From Panopea generosa (Eukaryota; Mollusca; Bivalvia; Adapedonta; Hiatellidae), in NCBI GenBank assembly GCA_029582155.1, contig CM055906.1:11217101-11281100 (forward strand): 64,000 bases of DNA, in the 5' to 3' direction. The notes beneath the pieces were generated by a model. It saw nothing but the letters and a program-made list of their open reading frames with translations, did no database searches and was not told the origin of the DNA. How positions within the stretch are numbered: the first letter of the stretch is position 1; the number at the start of each line of letters is the position of its first letter. Positions 22,801 to 37,800 of the stretch are shown here, in pieces. Position numbers and translations under genes: made by a program.

Positions 22801-25800
22801 GGTTAGACATACCTGTGTGCACATACATGTCACTGAACAACTGTTTTAAAGGGACACACAGCAATGTTAAAATGCAACTTTACTCCTACTCACACATCAA
22901 ATCAATGATAAATCCATGAACACACGACCATAATAAAGTTTTCAATTTCCAAATATTACAATCTGAAACCATATTATCAAGAAATAATTAATTAATTTTT
23001 GGATTGACTTTTAACCATTTAGCAGAGATATACCCCTTTCTGAGTGAGGGTCTATATCACATTATGGTGAATCAAAGTTATGCCCCTTTCCAAAAGAGGG
23101 TCTCTATTACATTATGCTGTATCAAAGTTATGCCCCTTTCCGAGTGAGGGTCTGTATGACATTATGGTGTATAAGAGTTATGCCCCTTTCCAAGTGAGGG
23201 TCTATATCACATTATGGTGTATCAAAGTTATGCCCCTTTCCATTAGAGGGTCTCTATTACATTATGCTGTATCAAAGTTATGCCCCTTTCTGAGTGAGGG
23301 TCTATATGACATTATGGTGTATCAGAGTTATGCCCCTTTCTGAGTGAGGGTCTATATTACATTATGGTGTATCAGAGTTATGCCCCTTTCTGAGTGAGGG
23401 TCTATATTACATTATGGTGTATCTTAAATTCATAGTTGCATCACACAGAAACGTAACATTTTTTTTAGAAATAGTGTAACTTAACAGAAATTTATTGCTG
23501 TGTTTGTCCCTTTAACCAGAAATACAAGAGCCCCAACTGATTCCATCCTCAGAAACAAGGCTGTCCATAATACTCAAGAGATTGTGTAGCAATGCAGATT
23601 GTGAGAGTGATTAACCGACCGACCGACCGACCGACCGACCGACCAACCGACCGACATTGTGTTTCAAAATCATTATTTTGGATTTACTCTCTTACCTTAA
23701 AATACAAGTGTAAATTATTCATTCTTTAATACATACTAGTATCTTAAACTCATACTTTACTTTAACTTACCTTGTTACCATGGGAATTAAATAGAACCTT
23801 TGTGACCTTTGGAAAGGTGCCGGGTGCTCGCAGCATAGCAAGGGGCTGAGAATGTCCCCATTCCCATAATCTAACTGATCCGTCCGTGTTACCAGTCAGG
23901 TCTAGAAATCACAAAATATAGCTAAACATGTATTTGCAATGACAATATATCATAAGTTTTGTATTTTTCATATATGCAGATAATAACCACAATTGAAATT
24001 TCTGTCTCGTGTTAAAAGTGAGAAAGTAGTGTCATCCAGTCTGGTACTTTTTCTGGAATGTAATCAGACACTGAGACCACATTAACATGTTTGAAACCAC
24101 TATCAAAGGTGTTTTCATAAAGTGTTCTATAAAACTGATGCTAAATGATTAAAGCAACTAACCATATCTCTGTCTACTGATGCTAAATGATTCAAACAGC
24201 TAACCATATCTCTGTCTACTGATGCTAAATGATTAAAGCAGCTAACCATATCTCTGTCTACTGATGCTAAATGATTAAAGCAGCTAACCATATCTCTGTC
24301 TACTGATGCTAAATGATTAAAGCAGCTAACCATATCTCTGTCTACTGATGCTAAATGATTCAAGCAACTAACCATATCTCTGTCAACTGATGCTAAATGA
24401 TTAAAGCAGCTAACCATATCTCTGTCTACTGATGCTAAATGATTAAAGCAGCTAACCATATCTCTGTCTACTGATGTTAAATGATTAAAGCAGCTAACCA
24501 TATCTCTGTCTACTGATGCTAAATGATTCAAACAACTAACCATATCTCTGTCTACTGATGCTAAATGATTGAAGCAGCTAACCATATCTCTGTCTACTGA
24601 TGCTAAATGATTAAAGCAGCTAACCATATCTTTGTCTACTGATGCTAAATGATTCAAACAACTAACCATATCTCTGTCTACTGATGCTAAATGATTAAAG
24701 CAGCTAACCATATCTCTGTCTACTGATGCTAAATGATTCAAGCAACTAACCATATCTCTGTCAACTGATGCTAAATGATTAAAGCAGCTAACCATATCTC
24801 TGTCTACTGATGCTAAATGATTAAAGCAGCTAACCATATCTCTGTCTACTGATGCTAAATGATTCAAACAACTAACCATATCTCTGTCTGCTGATGCTAA
24901 ATGATTAAAGCAGCTAACCATATCTCTGTCTGCTGATGCTAAATGATTCAAGCAACTAACCATATCTTTGTCTACTGATGTTAAATGATTAAAGCAGCTA
25001 ACCATATCTCTGTCTACTGATGCTAAATGATTAAAGCAACTAACCATATCTCTGTCTACTGATGCTAAATGATTCAAGCAGCTTACCATATCTCTGTCTG
25101 TTGATGCTAAATGATTAAAGCAAATAACCATATTTCTGTCTACTGATGCTAAATGATTAAAGCAACTAACCATATCTCTGTCTACTGATGCTAAATGATT
25201 AAAGCAACTAACCATATCTCTGTCTACTGATGCTAAATGATTCAAACAACTAACTATATCTCTGTCTACTGATGCTGAATGATTAAAGCAACTAACCATA
25301 TCTCTGTCTACTGATGCTAAATGATTAAAGCAGCTAACCATATCTCTGTCTACTGATGCTAAATGATTAAAGCAGCTAACCATATCTCTGTCTACTGATG
25401 CTGAATGATTCAAGCAACTAATCATATCTCTGTCTACTGATGGTAAATGATTCAAGCAGCTAACCATATCTCTGTCTACTGATGCTTAATGATTCAAGCA
25501 GCTAACCATATCTCTTTCTACTGATGCTAAATGATTCAAACAGCTAACCATATCTCTGTCTACTGATGCTAAATGATTCAAGCAGCTAACCATATCTCTG
25601 TCTACTGATGCTAAATGATTAAAGCAGCTAACCATATCTCTGTCTACTGATGCTAAATGATTCAAGCAGCTAACCATATCTCTGTCTACTGATGCTAAAT
25701 GATTAAAGCAACTAACCATATCTCTGTCTACTGATGCTAAATGATTAAAGCAGCTAAATGATTAAAGCAACTAACCATATCTCTGTCTATTGATGCTCAA

Positions 25801-28800
25801 TGATTCAAGCAACTAGCCATTTCTCTGTTTACTGATGCTAAATGATTCAAGCAACTAACCATATTTCTGTCTACCGATGCTAAATGATTCAAGCAACTAA
25901 CCATATATTTGTCTTCTTATGCTAAATGATTAAAGCAGCTAACCATATCTCTGTCTACTGATGCTAAATGATTCAAGCAACTAACCATATCTCTGTCTAC
26001 TGATGCTAAATGATTAAAGCAGCTAACCATATCTCTGTCTACTGATGCTAAATGATTAAAGCAGCTAACCATATCTCTGTCTACTGATGCTAAATGATTC
26101 AAGCAGCTAACCATATCTCTGTCTACTGATGCTAAATGATTAAAGCAGCTAACCATATCTCTGTCTACTGATGCTAAATGATTCAAGCAGCTAACCATAT
26201 CTCTGTCTACTGATGCTTAATGATTAAAGCAGCTAACCATATCTCTGTGTACTGATGCTAAATGATTCAACCAACTAACCATATCTTTGTATACTGATGC
26301 TTGATGATTCAAGCAACTAACAGTCACATTGTAAACATGTTATTATCAGGCTGTCTAAGTTGAATGCTTGCAGCTTCCTGCTAAAGGAACTATATAAGAA
26401 TTTTTCATTGGGATTACAAATCATTTCTAATTACCTCTCTGTTTCACCTATAACTAAATGTAAAGGGAGGTAATGATACTAATATATTTTAAACAAAAGG
26501 AGATAAATCTGTATGACTAAATGGGAGATAACTCCATATATTTTAATATTTTTGTGACTCACAGTGTGGCAACATTGGATGGGAACTGATTCTTCTCACA
26601 CCAGCCATTGGTCGTCTAGATACCTGCAACAGAACATTTGCATATATCATAATGTTGTCACTACATTCTTAAGTAAGATTCTACAAAATGTGAACACTAT
26701 TTAGTACCATGTTTGCTACGTTCCAGTTGGACATTTTTCATGCCAGGAATATAATGTTCTTTAACATGCTTTTTTGAAAACTTTAATTGTGTCAGTTGTA
26801 GATGAGATTCAAACCAAACTAAAGTTGATTGATTTTCAAACTAAACATTATGTAAAATTATAATAGGTCCTGAACTATCCCACAAAATTTACTCTACTCA
26901 TTGGCCATCACCCATACTGGAAATCAATGATGACGACAAATACAATAAATTACATAAAATGACAGTTTACAATGAAAACATGTGTCCACTTTACAAAATG
27001 TAAACATGTCACATGATGTGTCTGTAAACATGACTGTCTTAACTGCATGCTTCAAGATAAGGTTTATGACTGTAACACAACTTAAATTCCTTAAAGGATC
27101 GCAATGTGTGAAGAAAAAATAGAATTAATGTACTCCACAATCCAGTGTTTTGTTCTGAGTTTATGAAATAAATGTACACTACCCAGAGAACCTTTAATAT
27201 TCCAAGTGATTGAAAACCGTGGTGAAAATGTCACATAGAAATGTTAAGGGAACGCAACCCTGTGTATAAAACAGGATAATATGAATAGCTATGAGTTCAG
27301 CTTTCTATTAATAGTATTTTTATGCATAAATTCGAGTCCATAAAGATAAATCAGCTCGTTTTGTAACGGTCATTTTCGCACATCGACTTTGTGGTGGAAG
27401 TCGCCATATTGGATACCTGCGTGACGTCATAACTGCACTTCCGGTTAAAACATAATTGATTTATACGCTATAGCAGATATAGAAACGTGCAATTATAGTC
27501 ACCGGCAAAAGTACTCGCAAGAATGATAAAATGGATTTTAGTAACGGAGAAGTACTTGTGGCCTACAACTTTGAACCAGAATTTTCGGAAGCAGAGTTAA
27601 ATGAATTAGAAAACGAGAGAAATAGTGAGACGGCACAGTTGTTCACATATGTGAAAGATTTTTGCAGCTGCAAAAACTGTGTAAGGATGCTTTCGTCCGA
27701 CGAAAATACGTGCTGCAGATGCAATGACCATACTAATGGAAATTTAGAAGATTTAGAATGTATCACAGAAATAATACAGAGAAACACAGAAATGTCTTAT
27801 GAATATTTCACCCAAAAAGATGATAACTGTTAAACAGTCACACCGATCATGAACCAGAGATCAAACCCGAAACTTATCAATCACGACTCTGACTCTTATC
27901 ATGTAGCCTGACATTGATGATTGAATTTTTCAAAATAGTAAAATTACCCTTAGTTTGATAAAAAAAAGTAATTATTGCCGTCAGTGATGATGAAGATCCA
28001 GACGAGCCTGCACATTCATGCTGTACTATCAGGGTATATACTGTTTGCTACTCAGTCAATACATTATCAAAAAAACAAAAACACTATTTAGACCAGGAAT
28101 GAAATTTAAGGGAAAATGTTTGTTACATATATTTACCTGTCTAAGAGTGAATAAGAAATAATATTATATCTCTTTTCTTATCGTGTTTAGCTGGTGCGGC
28201 CATTGTTGCGTACTGAGAAATGGTTGATAAAATTTTGATTTCATACCCATTTTAGTAAATTTATATGAAGCATGAATGAGTTGGGGGTTTTTTTGTGTTG
28301 TTTTACATAACTGGCACTGTCTTTTGGTTATTCAAATGGTGTTACTACCTAATTTGATATTTGATGATTATCTATTCTACCAGTTCCCTGAACATGTATG
28401 AATGTTGTTCCTTATAGGGAGTGTCATATGGAATATAATGTCTACAGGCATATTGCACAAAGTGTATGTTACTGTCCAGCTACTGGCACCCTGCTGAGCT
28501 TTCATAATTCACCAACACCACATTCACACCATGTGGTAATGAGAAATACCCTGCCACAGTGTGCATATTGTACCCTAATAAGCGTAATCACCCCAGGTTT
28601 AATGACCCCAGGGTTTATGACAGGATGTTATATCACATAGTATTATGCCTTACTACCGATTAAAACATTTTCAGTTAATTAGGGTTTCAATATCAATGCA
28701 AACTTACAAGACTAGTAATAAAATTATGTTATATGATTTTATGAATATTTTTCATAAATTGTATACCAGAACACTTTTTTAACAGTAAAAAAAAACTTTT

Positions 28801-31800
28801 CATGAATTTTTGAATAAATAAAGGAACAAAGGTTTTACTTTATCTTTTTTCATTACGAAGTAGAGGTAGTTCAAATGTCTATTCACGAATAATGACCTTG
28901 TTGACTGTGAAAAAGCCATATATCAATAAACTAAATTGCCTATTAATTATAAAATTAATAAAATGATTTTATGACCAATTAAATGTTGACTGAATATTAA
29001 GCATCATTTTTTGCCATCGAGGGCTTACTGTACAGATGTTCAGTTAACCTAACCACTGTTTCCTGAAAAGTTAACCAGTACTCGAGCACACCCAACAACC
29101 GCAAGTAACTGATAATTTTCCCACTCGAATCAGCAGTGCGAGACAAATGATATTGAGACACAATTTTGTATGTCAATCATCACAGAGACTGTTGCCGGGT
29201 GGGGATTCAAACTCGAGACACCTGGATTGATTGTTAGACACTTAACTGACTGAGCTAATCGGGCCTGTCACAATTAATTAGCCTTAATTTGTATTTTAAT
29301 AATAACTTTTAGATACCATGTCGTTTTCACACCTTATGTTTTGGCATTAACCTCTTGTTTTTATTGTTAATTGGTTTATTACACCTGTTCAAACAGCCTG
29401 CAATTTTAAGATTGTGAAAGTTTGCTATATCAATTTCGCAATATTTTGGAAGAGTATATAAAATTACAAATTAAATTTCAGAAATCAGTTGAGCTATATG
29501 TTATTAGCACATTTTTAAGAGCTTCCCACTGGATAATATACACTTAGTCTATATGTATGTCGCATATGGTCATCTTCGTACTGAAATCATCAGAAATTGC
29601 AGCTTGGATAGTAGTACGCCAAGGCATTGGTACGCTTCATTCTGCAATCTTAAGTCCTACCCCAAAGTATAAAGGCGTTTTGCGCGTGATGTCACCAGAA
29701 GCTTGACACTGAGGCAATGTGAAATCACATATTAGGAAAACAAAAAACAATGCTGCCCACAAAACATATCGCATTACTCCACCCACTTATTCCGCTGGAG
29801 AAAACAATGTTTAATGGGTTAAGTCCTTCAATTCAGAATCGTTTTCGCGTTTAATTGTCTACCTTCGATGTTCACTAATGCACTGTATATCTGTATATAA
29901 ACTGATTACGTATATTAGTGTATATACATAAGAGTTTCAGTAGAGAGCAGTCACTAACGACACAATACAATTTGCGCGATAACTAGAACGGAAGTGCAGT
30001 TATGACGTCACCGAATACCTCCATCACAAAAGAGCTACAAAATGGCGGCGCCCATAGCATTTAGGAAACGCTTGAAATCATGATATTTAATGTCATTTTT
30101 CTCATTTGATAAATTTCGTACAATTAAAATTTGTTGATTTTTGTGTTATTTACATGTCTATTTAACGATAAATAGCCATTTATATTCTGACGTGCGGTAC
30201 CCTTTAAGCAAGCAATATCTAAAGGGGTACGCAGAAGCTCTGTTATAAAGCATGTCAGTTTATACACCAGCCCTGGCTTCTGCTTCGCCATTTTTTTCAT
30301 ACTAAAAAACTGTTAAATCATTTGAAATACAAAAGTTGAAGGAACTTATTTAAAAAATTTTGTAAATTAATGTAACAATGGTGCAGCGGCCATATCAGTA
30401 GGAAATCAGTAATATCATACCACAGCTGATGATTGATTAACATTTAATAATACAACTACAACAGTTAAAATACTGACAAGATGACTAACTCTTGCAACAG
30501 AAACTATCAAAACTATAAATTATCTCCAAACAAAGATAATACAGTGGCACAATCATCTGGTCATGTAACCTACAAAAAAATTCAAATATTTGAAAAATAA
30601 ATTTTATATAATTATAACCGAAGAAAATAAGTCACTACTACACACCACATGAACAGACAACAATACATGACAGTTCCAGAACTAGAAATAACACTAAAGG
30701 TGATGAATACTCCCAGACAGCACCTTGACATGGTTATTGCACCCTTTTGCTGCCCACTTTGACACAGTGAACCAATAAGAGTAACAGATGTTGGTGTTTA
30801 ACACTCGATTGTGGGGTCACAAGAAAGGTGAAAGTTTAACACTTTACACATGAAAGACACTACGTGTATTATAATTTTGAACTTTATTAGGGCTAAGGAT
30901 TATTGTCTGCAGAGAAATGAAGCATACAAAGGGCCATAACTCATTAAAAAAAAAATAACTGAGCAGAACATGCTGACGATATGCACACCTACGCTTAGTA
31001 CCAATCACTTTTGTGAAGTGTCATTGAATTCCAGCCAATGGTTGCTGAGAAACAGAAGCCACAAAAAAAAGGTCTGAAAAATTTAAAGGGCCATAACTTA
31101 TTGAAAAATTGTTCGCATGCAACATGCCGACGATATACACAACTTGGTACCAATCACTCTGGTGAGTTTCATTTAATTCAAGCCAATGGTTGCCGAGAAA
31201 TAGTGACCACAAAAAAATATGTATGAAAAATTCAAAGGGCCATAACTCATTGAAAAATTATTCTTGTGCAAATGCCAACAATATGCACAACTAGGCTTGG
31301 TACCTGTCACCCCTGTGAAGTTTCATTGAATTCCGGCCAATGGTTGCTGTGAAAAAGGGATCATAAAAATTGTCCACAGACCGACGGACGGATGAGCATA
31401 ACTCCTATATAACCCCAATATACTTTGTATCTGGGGGTATAATTATGTACATGCATAACTTAAACTGAGAGGCACCTTAATGAAACAACTCCTATAAAAA
31501 TCTACTATTACAGACATGAAATTCATCAAACTTTTGCACACTATGTTCAGACAAACATGGTATTCAAAACCTTTCTGTATAGAGCCAACAAAAGACGCCA
31601 GCAATAATTTCATTAATTTGCCAGGCAGTATTTTGACATTGAGGCATTTCCGTGTTGCTGCACATTTTGCTGCGTGTTAACATTCTGTATTACAAGATGC
31701 ACAAAGTTGGCAAACACCTGACAGCTCAAATGACTGAACGTGCCAGTTTAAATTTTAATTTTTTTTATGTTAGGTACATTCTACATATTAAGTTGGAAAT

Positions 31801-34800
31801 TAGATTACTGTTTGTCAACATATTTACCTTCGCTAGGGCCTAGTTGTTCAAAACTTGGTTAGCTGAACTCTGAATTAGGTAAAATTTTAAATCACGATAT
31901 TTTGAGATTAACAGCATTTTAGGTTAATTTTTTTTTGAAAATAAGAAAATATGCCATTTTGTTTCTTAAAATGCATTTAAACTGCCATAAAGTCATTAAG
32001 TATAGAAAATACTAAGGTTACAAAAATTCACTTAACCGTGGTTAAGTTGACAGAGCTTTGAACAACTGGGAAACATTCAGTAACATAAACATTTTTATGT
32101 AATGGCTAACAAATGACAACACAAAAGAAATTTGTTTGCATTACAAATGTCTACTAATATTATTCACAATCTAAGTTTCATGTTCAAATGTTTGATGAAT
32201 TTTAGCCTGCATGACACAGACAGGCAACCGTACGACAGATTTACCGTCTTCACTAAGCGTCTGCTTCGATCCACAATCAGATATGAGTGGAACGGATTTG
32301 ATACACCATGAATGTGAAATCCTTTTCCCTGTTAAGCGATTATCACATTCCAAGCAGCAGGAGAGAGAAATATTAATCACACAGTAGAAAAAAGTTCAAG
32401 TAAGCAAACAAATGATACTAAACAGTTTTATAATGTCCAATAAATGTATTCATTAGATGTATTTTGTATGTTCAATTTAAAGATCAGCTAAAAATTACAG
32501 GAGAAGGAATCATGTTACTTTTACAGATGTGCAAACTCCAGCAAACTGCTTTAATATGGTTAAAAATGTCATATCATTATTCAATGGCCAAAATATACAG
32601 AATTTGAAATGTACTGAATGAGGAAAACTGCACTGAATCAGAAAATATTGATATTATCAACTCTGTGAGCAGTTAATAAAATTAATTTCAAAATGAGTTG
32701 TAGTTGTATGGTGTTTAGCAGTGGTTCTAGCATTTTTCAGTCATGTCACAGCATTGTCTACTTGAGACAGAATTCTGAGTGCTGCCTCATTGGAGTATCA
32801 TGCCGCAGACACAGTCTACTGACACCGGGCCACCAGACCTAGAACTTACTATTATCTTAATGCTGAGCGCCAATCAAGGAAGCTTCTAGTACCAATTTTT
32901 AAAAGATAATCTCACAAAACATGCATAAAGGTTAAATATGAAAACATAACATAAATCCATTATACTAGAAACTTTATTAACATTTAAAATACAAAATTAT
33001 ACAGTAAACCAGTCCAGATTTTGTAACTTGATAATTAATCAAAATTCTTTCACTTTTGTCAGGATTTCAAACAATTTCATGCTGGCAGATACAAGCCTTT
33101 TTTTTTTTAACAAATTTGGTTTCAAATTCATGGTTATGGTAGTCACCTATTCAGTACATTTTCCTCAATTTACAGATTTAAATTTGGAGATAAAAGAAAA
33201 ATTGATAAAGAAAGATGTTATTGGGATGTGCACACTCATTGATAATGGTCACATGACTCCTGTCCTGGAATTAAGAACCAAACCACATGATATTTATTAC
33301 ATTAGACTTCTGTTTCGCCAACATTTTCTTCAATACTTAAAGAACTTTAATAAAAGGGTTATATTGGCAATCTACATATTCAAGTTGCAAATGGATACTT
33401 TCTCTATATATTATGCACATAAAATAGTGTGTGTGTACCGATTCAATGTCACCTAAAAGTATTGTCACTATTTACATCTATGTCTGTGAACATTCTGAAC
33501 ATAGCTTCGTATTTCCAAAAAAATCTGTGCATGCACCTGATCAGTAATAAACTATGCATTTGTACACAGTTATTTACACCGTCGCAGTGTGCAATGGTTG
33601 ATCGGAATACCAAAGGCAGTCTGTTCAAAATGGAAAGCTAAACACATCAAATGATTTTATGCATCTGAAAGACAATGCATACTAAAGCGATAATATATAA
33701 TTACATACCTTGCATTCATAAATATGTAAGTTTTATGTATATTTTTTTATTTGTAATTTTTTCATGATACCATGTTGAGAGTTAAATGCCAATATACTCT
33801 GATTATCTCAATTTTGACTGGTATCTTTAAAATTCTTTAATAAATGTCAGTGAAACCAAATGCAGTTTTTCTAGAGTCAGTCTAAAATCATGATGCTTTT
33901 CTTTCATTTAAGTTTTTAAGCATTGAGTATATATTTAAATATGTTGGTGAAACAAAGATCAGAAAAACTGTACTATCCATGCACACAAGATCATTGGCTT
34001 TATGTAGTTAGCAATTCATAAGAATAAGAATGCAATAAGTACCTCAACATGGCTGCCACTCTAAATTGTTCATAATTTGTTTCTGTTTTTTCTTCCCACT
34101 TTTTGTTTGTTTATCATAAATTATTCAATTTATCCCCGATTTTGTTTTCCATCATTACCTTGTCATATCTATTTTCTTGTTTTATCAAATATACCTGTCT
34201 TTCCCCACTTTTGTTATTTTTCCAAAAAAAATTCTCAAGGAACCTTTTTTTCAAAGCTCAACATTTCTTTCTGTTTATTTCATATTAAAACACAAAATTC
34301 CTCAACTCCTCCTATGTTGAGCCTGACAACCTTATGTTGAGTGTTGAGCCTGGCAACCATGTGTTTTGCCTGGCAACCAGGTGATGAGCCTAACAATCAT
34401 GTCTTTAGCCTGGCAACCATGTCCTTGACGGCACATTTCTAAGACATAACTAACTGTAATTACCGGCTCCGCGAGGTAAGGACATCCATCCTGAGGTAAG
34501 TATTCATTCACACATTTAATTTATATCAACTTAAAATAAAAATTTTGGGGAATTAAATGTGTAGCAAATAAAAAAAGAGTTGTCAGAAGACAATAAAGCT
34601 CACCAATGGGATACAACTCACCACCCATGTAAAGATTGAGATTGGAGGCAAACACCAAAACTTAAACGCAACTAAACGCAAAAGTTTAATCTGGGTGTCT
34701 ACAGACGAAAAATTAAGTCCAAAAGGGCCATAACTCTGCCATAATGCAACCATGAGTTATGGTTCTTGTCTGTGTGTGTTCCATTGATGATGGTGAACAC

Positions 34801-37800
34801 ACATGCGAAGTTTCATTTATATCCAATGAGTGGTTGCATAGTATCTTACCTGATAAAAAATTTTAACCAGAAAAAATAAGTCCAAAAAGGGCCATTACTG
34901 TGCCAAAATACAACCCAGAGTTATGGTTCTTGTCTCTGTGTGTTCCACGATTGTGAACACACATGCCAAGTTTCATCCATATCCAATGATTTGTTGCTTA
35001 GATTTCTTTAACTTAAACGCAACTAAATGCAAAAGTTTAACCTGGGTGTCTAAATCCAACACTGGGTCATGGCAATAGCTTTCATTGGACTTCGTCCCAG
35101 CGAGCTAATAAAAAAACAACACAAATAAAAATCATATACCAATTTCACCCATGAAAAGCTTAACTTTGAATACAAGCTGTTTTTTTTCTAGACATATCAA
35201 CAAAGTAAATGTTACAGTATTAGTAGTCACTTATTTATTAAAGAGCAAACATTAATGTAAAGGCAAAAAAAGTCACTATGTGGATACATTGTATAAGTAA
35301 GTATGCATTCAATGAACAAAAAACACCAAATGTGTCTCGGTGAAGATTGAATAAATAAACTTCTATGTTCGTAAATAAAACAAAAATGATACAAATTGTA
35401 AAACCTCTTTTTCTAAAATTGTATTTTATTCCTGATTATAGGTGCATTGCACTGACTCTATTTATCTAGAAACTTTTCACAAAATTTCATTTAAAGATTT
35501 AAAAGGAAACTATAATTATTCATCATAGAATGAAGATTTGATGATAAATATTTCTACCCACCACATTTGTTCCACGGCCGGTCTGCGCCAATGCTTGCTG
35601 TCCAGGGGCAAGGTTCACGGTTGGGGTCGAGGCTGCTGATGACTGATTGGTCAATGGGGTATTAGAACCACTCCCACCATAGTTTAGGGACATGTCTGAG
35701 GGTGTTTGCACCACCAGAAAATCAACATTTTCAGCTGGATTCCCTGGGCCTGGGCTAAATTGAACATTAACATAATCAGAAGTGTGGCGCATAATCTTTC
35801 AACTATAAGACAAAGACTTATTGTCACAGAACATACAGAACAGTGTGTGTGAATATCAAATAGAAAGTATGGGTTATATATATATACACACAAACAAATT
35901 GAAAGTACGGATTTACTGAAAGGAATTTATTGGAACAGCAAATTGATTAAACAATTTTTATATGCATGAAGGCAAGAATTATTGTTAAATTTGTATATGA
36001 TTTTCAAAAATACTTATTAACATTACATGTATATTATATAATTTTTTAATTGATGCTTCAAAATAATAATGATATAATCAGAAGCTGATCATCTAACAAC
36101 AGTCACTGTAAACATTGTTTGTACCTACTAATTCTTGGGGAAACCCAATGTGACAAACTTTATCTATTACTGTTTCGCTTCATAATTATGTTCTAATAAA
36201 ATGAACATTGATCATGACTCACACGGGACCCCACTCCCACTCCCCAACAAAGAAACAATGATTAAATCTTAATTCTATCAATTAATTAATTAATAGTCAT
36301 GTGATTTAGAAATATGAAAGTAAACATATTTAATTTCTAGGGTGAAATTGGGGAGGCAACTATCATAGAAAGAATTACATAAACTTCAGCATGATATCAG
36401 GGCATGTACAGATTATGTCTAAGCTAATGAGTAGTATGTTTGATGGCAAAGGTTTTATACTTATTTATCTTAACTTGATTGTGAAGTAAGCTCACAGCTT
36501 ATTAAACTGCTCTTGATTCCATTTCCTGGGAAAAAATACAGTACTGAGCGTCGCTTTTTGAGAGACCATCAGGTTGAGCTGGGGGGGTCTAACCTACAAC
36601 CTTTAACGAGAGCGGCCAGCACATTATCCACCACGCTACTGCCCCCGTTGAAAGCAATGCTTAGAAAACTCTAAAGAGAAGTTGTGGAAACACAACTTAT
36701 ATGGAAGCCCGTATTTACGGATGAATGGACAAGCACAAAGCCATATGCCATCCATTTAATATATAATCATGTATGAGAAGATGAGTAATTACTTGTTAAA
36801 TGACTCAATGTCCATCTCATTTTCATCATCGAGCCACACTGGAGGGTTAAGTAGATGATGAATATCCAACTCGATCAATTCCTTCTGCGTGGCCAGCGTC
36901 AAGCAGCTCGCATTTGCCTGTAAAACAGCATATAATGTCAATATGTATAACCTGTCCTCCCAACATATATAGTATACATAGTAACGTATGGTATATTATA
37001 GGGTGTAAGTTACTTGTCTGAAACATGCACCCTGAACCCAGGTGCATGTAACACTTAATTGCAAATAAATATGATATTTATTATTAAATATATTTTTATA
37101 TATTTTTGTGCACAATCACAAACCTAACATAGATTGATTATCATTTCCTGCCTTACAAACTCCTTGACATCCGGTAAAACTTCTCAACTTCCTATAACCA
37201 ATAAACACTGCCAGTACTCTGGAATATTGTCATTATAAAGGTGCAAGAGAAAAACTATGACAGCCTAGTTTGTGTGGATTACAGAATAGTAACTCAGTAT
37301 GAGTGATATTATCTTACATGTGACACCTCTCATCCAACAAAAACACTCCAAACACATTGTGATGATTAAGAAAAATCAAGTAAGTCTATTATTTAAAACT
37401 TGTACAGAAAAGTATAACGATAATTACTAGTATGTTAATTAAAACTGTTAAATAAACACTAACATACCATATAGCACCCGTTAAGTACTCCATATGTTTT
37501 AATTACCATAAAGTGTCTTCTCATTGACATTTAAACATATAAAGAAAATACACTGTTTACTTCAGCGGTTTTAAATTTGACTTGCTAGATGGCAAGTATT
37601 GTTGCATTAATCAATACATATAATTTCTTTCTTTTCTTTTTTTACAAGTGTGGTACCTTTTGTGTTTATATACAAAAGGTTATGCACAAAACTAGACTAT
37701 CTATCTTCTTTGTCTATCTTGAGTTAGAATGATTTTGCACAAATACCTCAAATTATATGGCCCTGTGTTTTATTGGAGGAGCCAATGATTGCCACATTTT

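Larger units (their letters stand above)
27248..30203 (+). mobile_element. TTAA-flanked DNA element carrying a P2X7-ballast-like ORF
   Basis: TTAA lies at 27244-27247 and 30204-30207. The ends read GGGAACGCAACC and, in reverse complement, AGGGTACCGCACG. Deeper, GTGACGTCATAACTGCACTT at 27420-27440 recurs inverted near 29985-30010, so the ends are long, diverged inverted repeats. A family A SINE lies inside. The superfamily is not settled: TTAA suggests piggyBac or Kolobok, but no transposase is seen. Confidence 0.6.

Noticed and set aside
24127-26198. Long minus-strand repeat ORFs (446, 77 and 93 codons) as a repeat protein gene
   Set aside because: 42-bp intronic minisatellite; frame openness follows from the period being divisible by three.
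33028-33456. 142-codon plus-strand ORF
   Set aside because: AT-driven composition, no recognisable motif, and part of it (TTCTGTTTCGCCAAC) belongs to a dispersed repeat.
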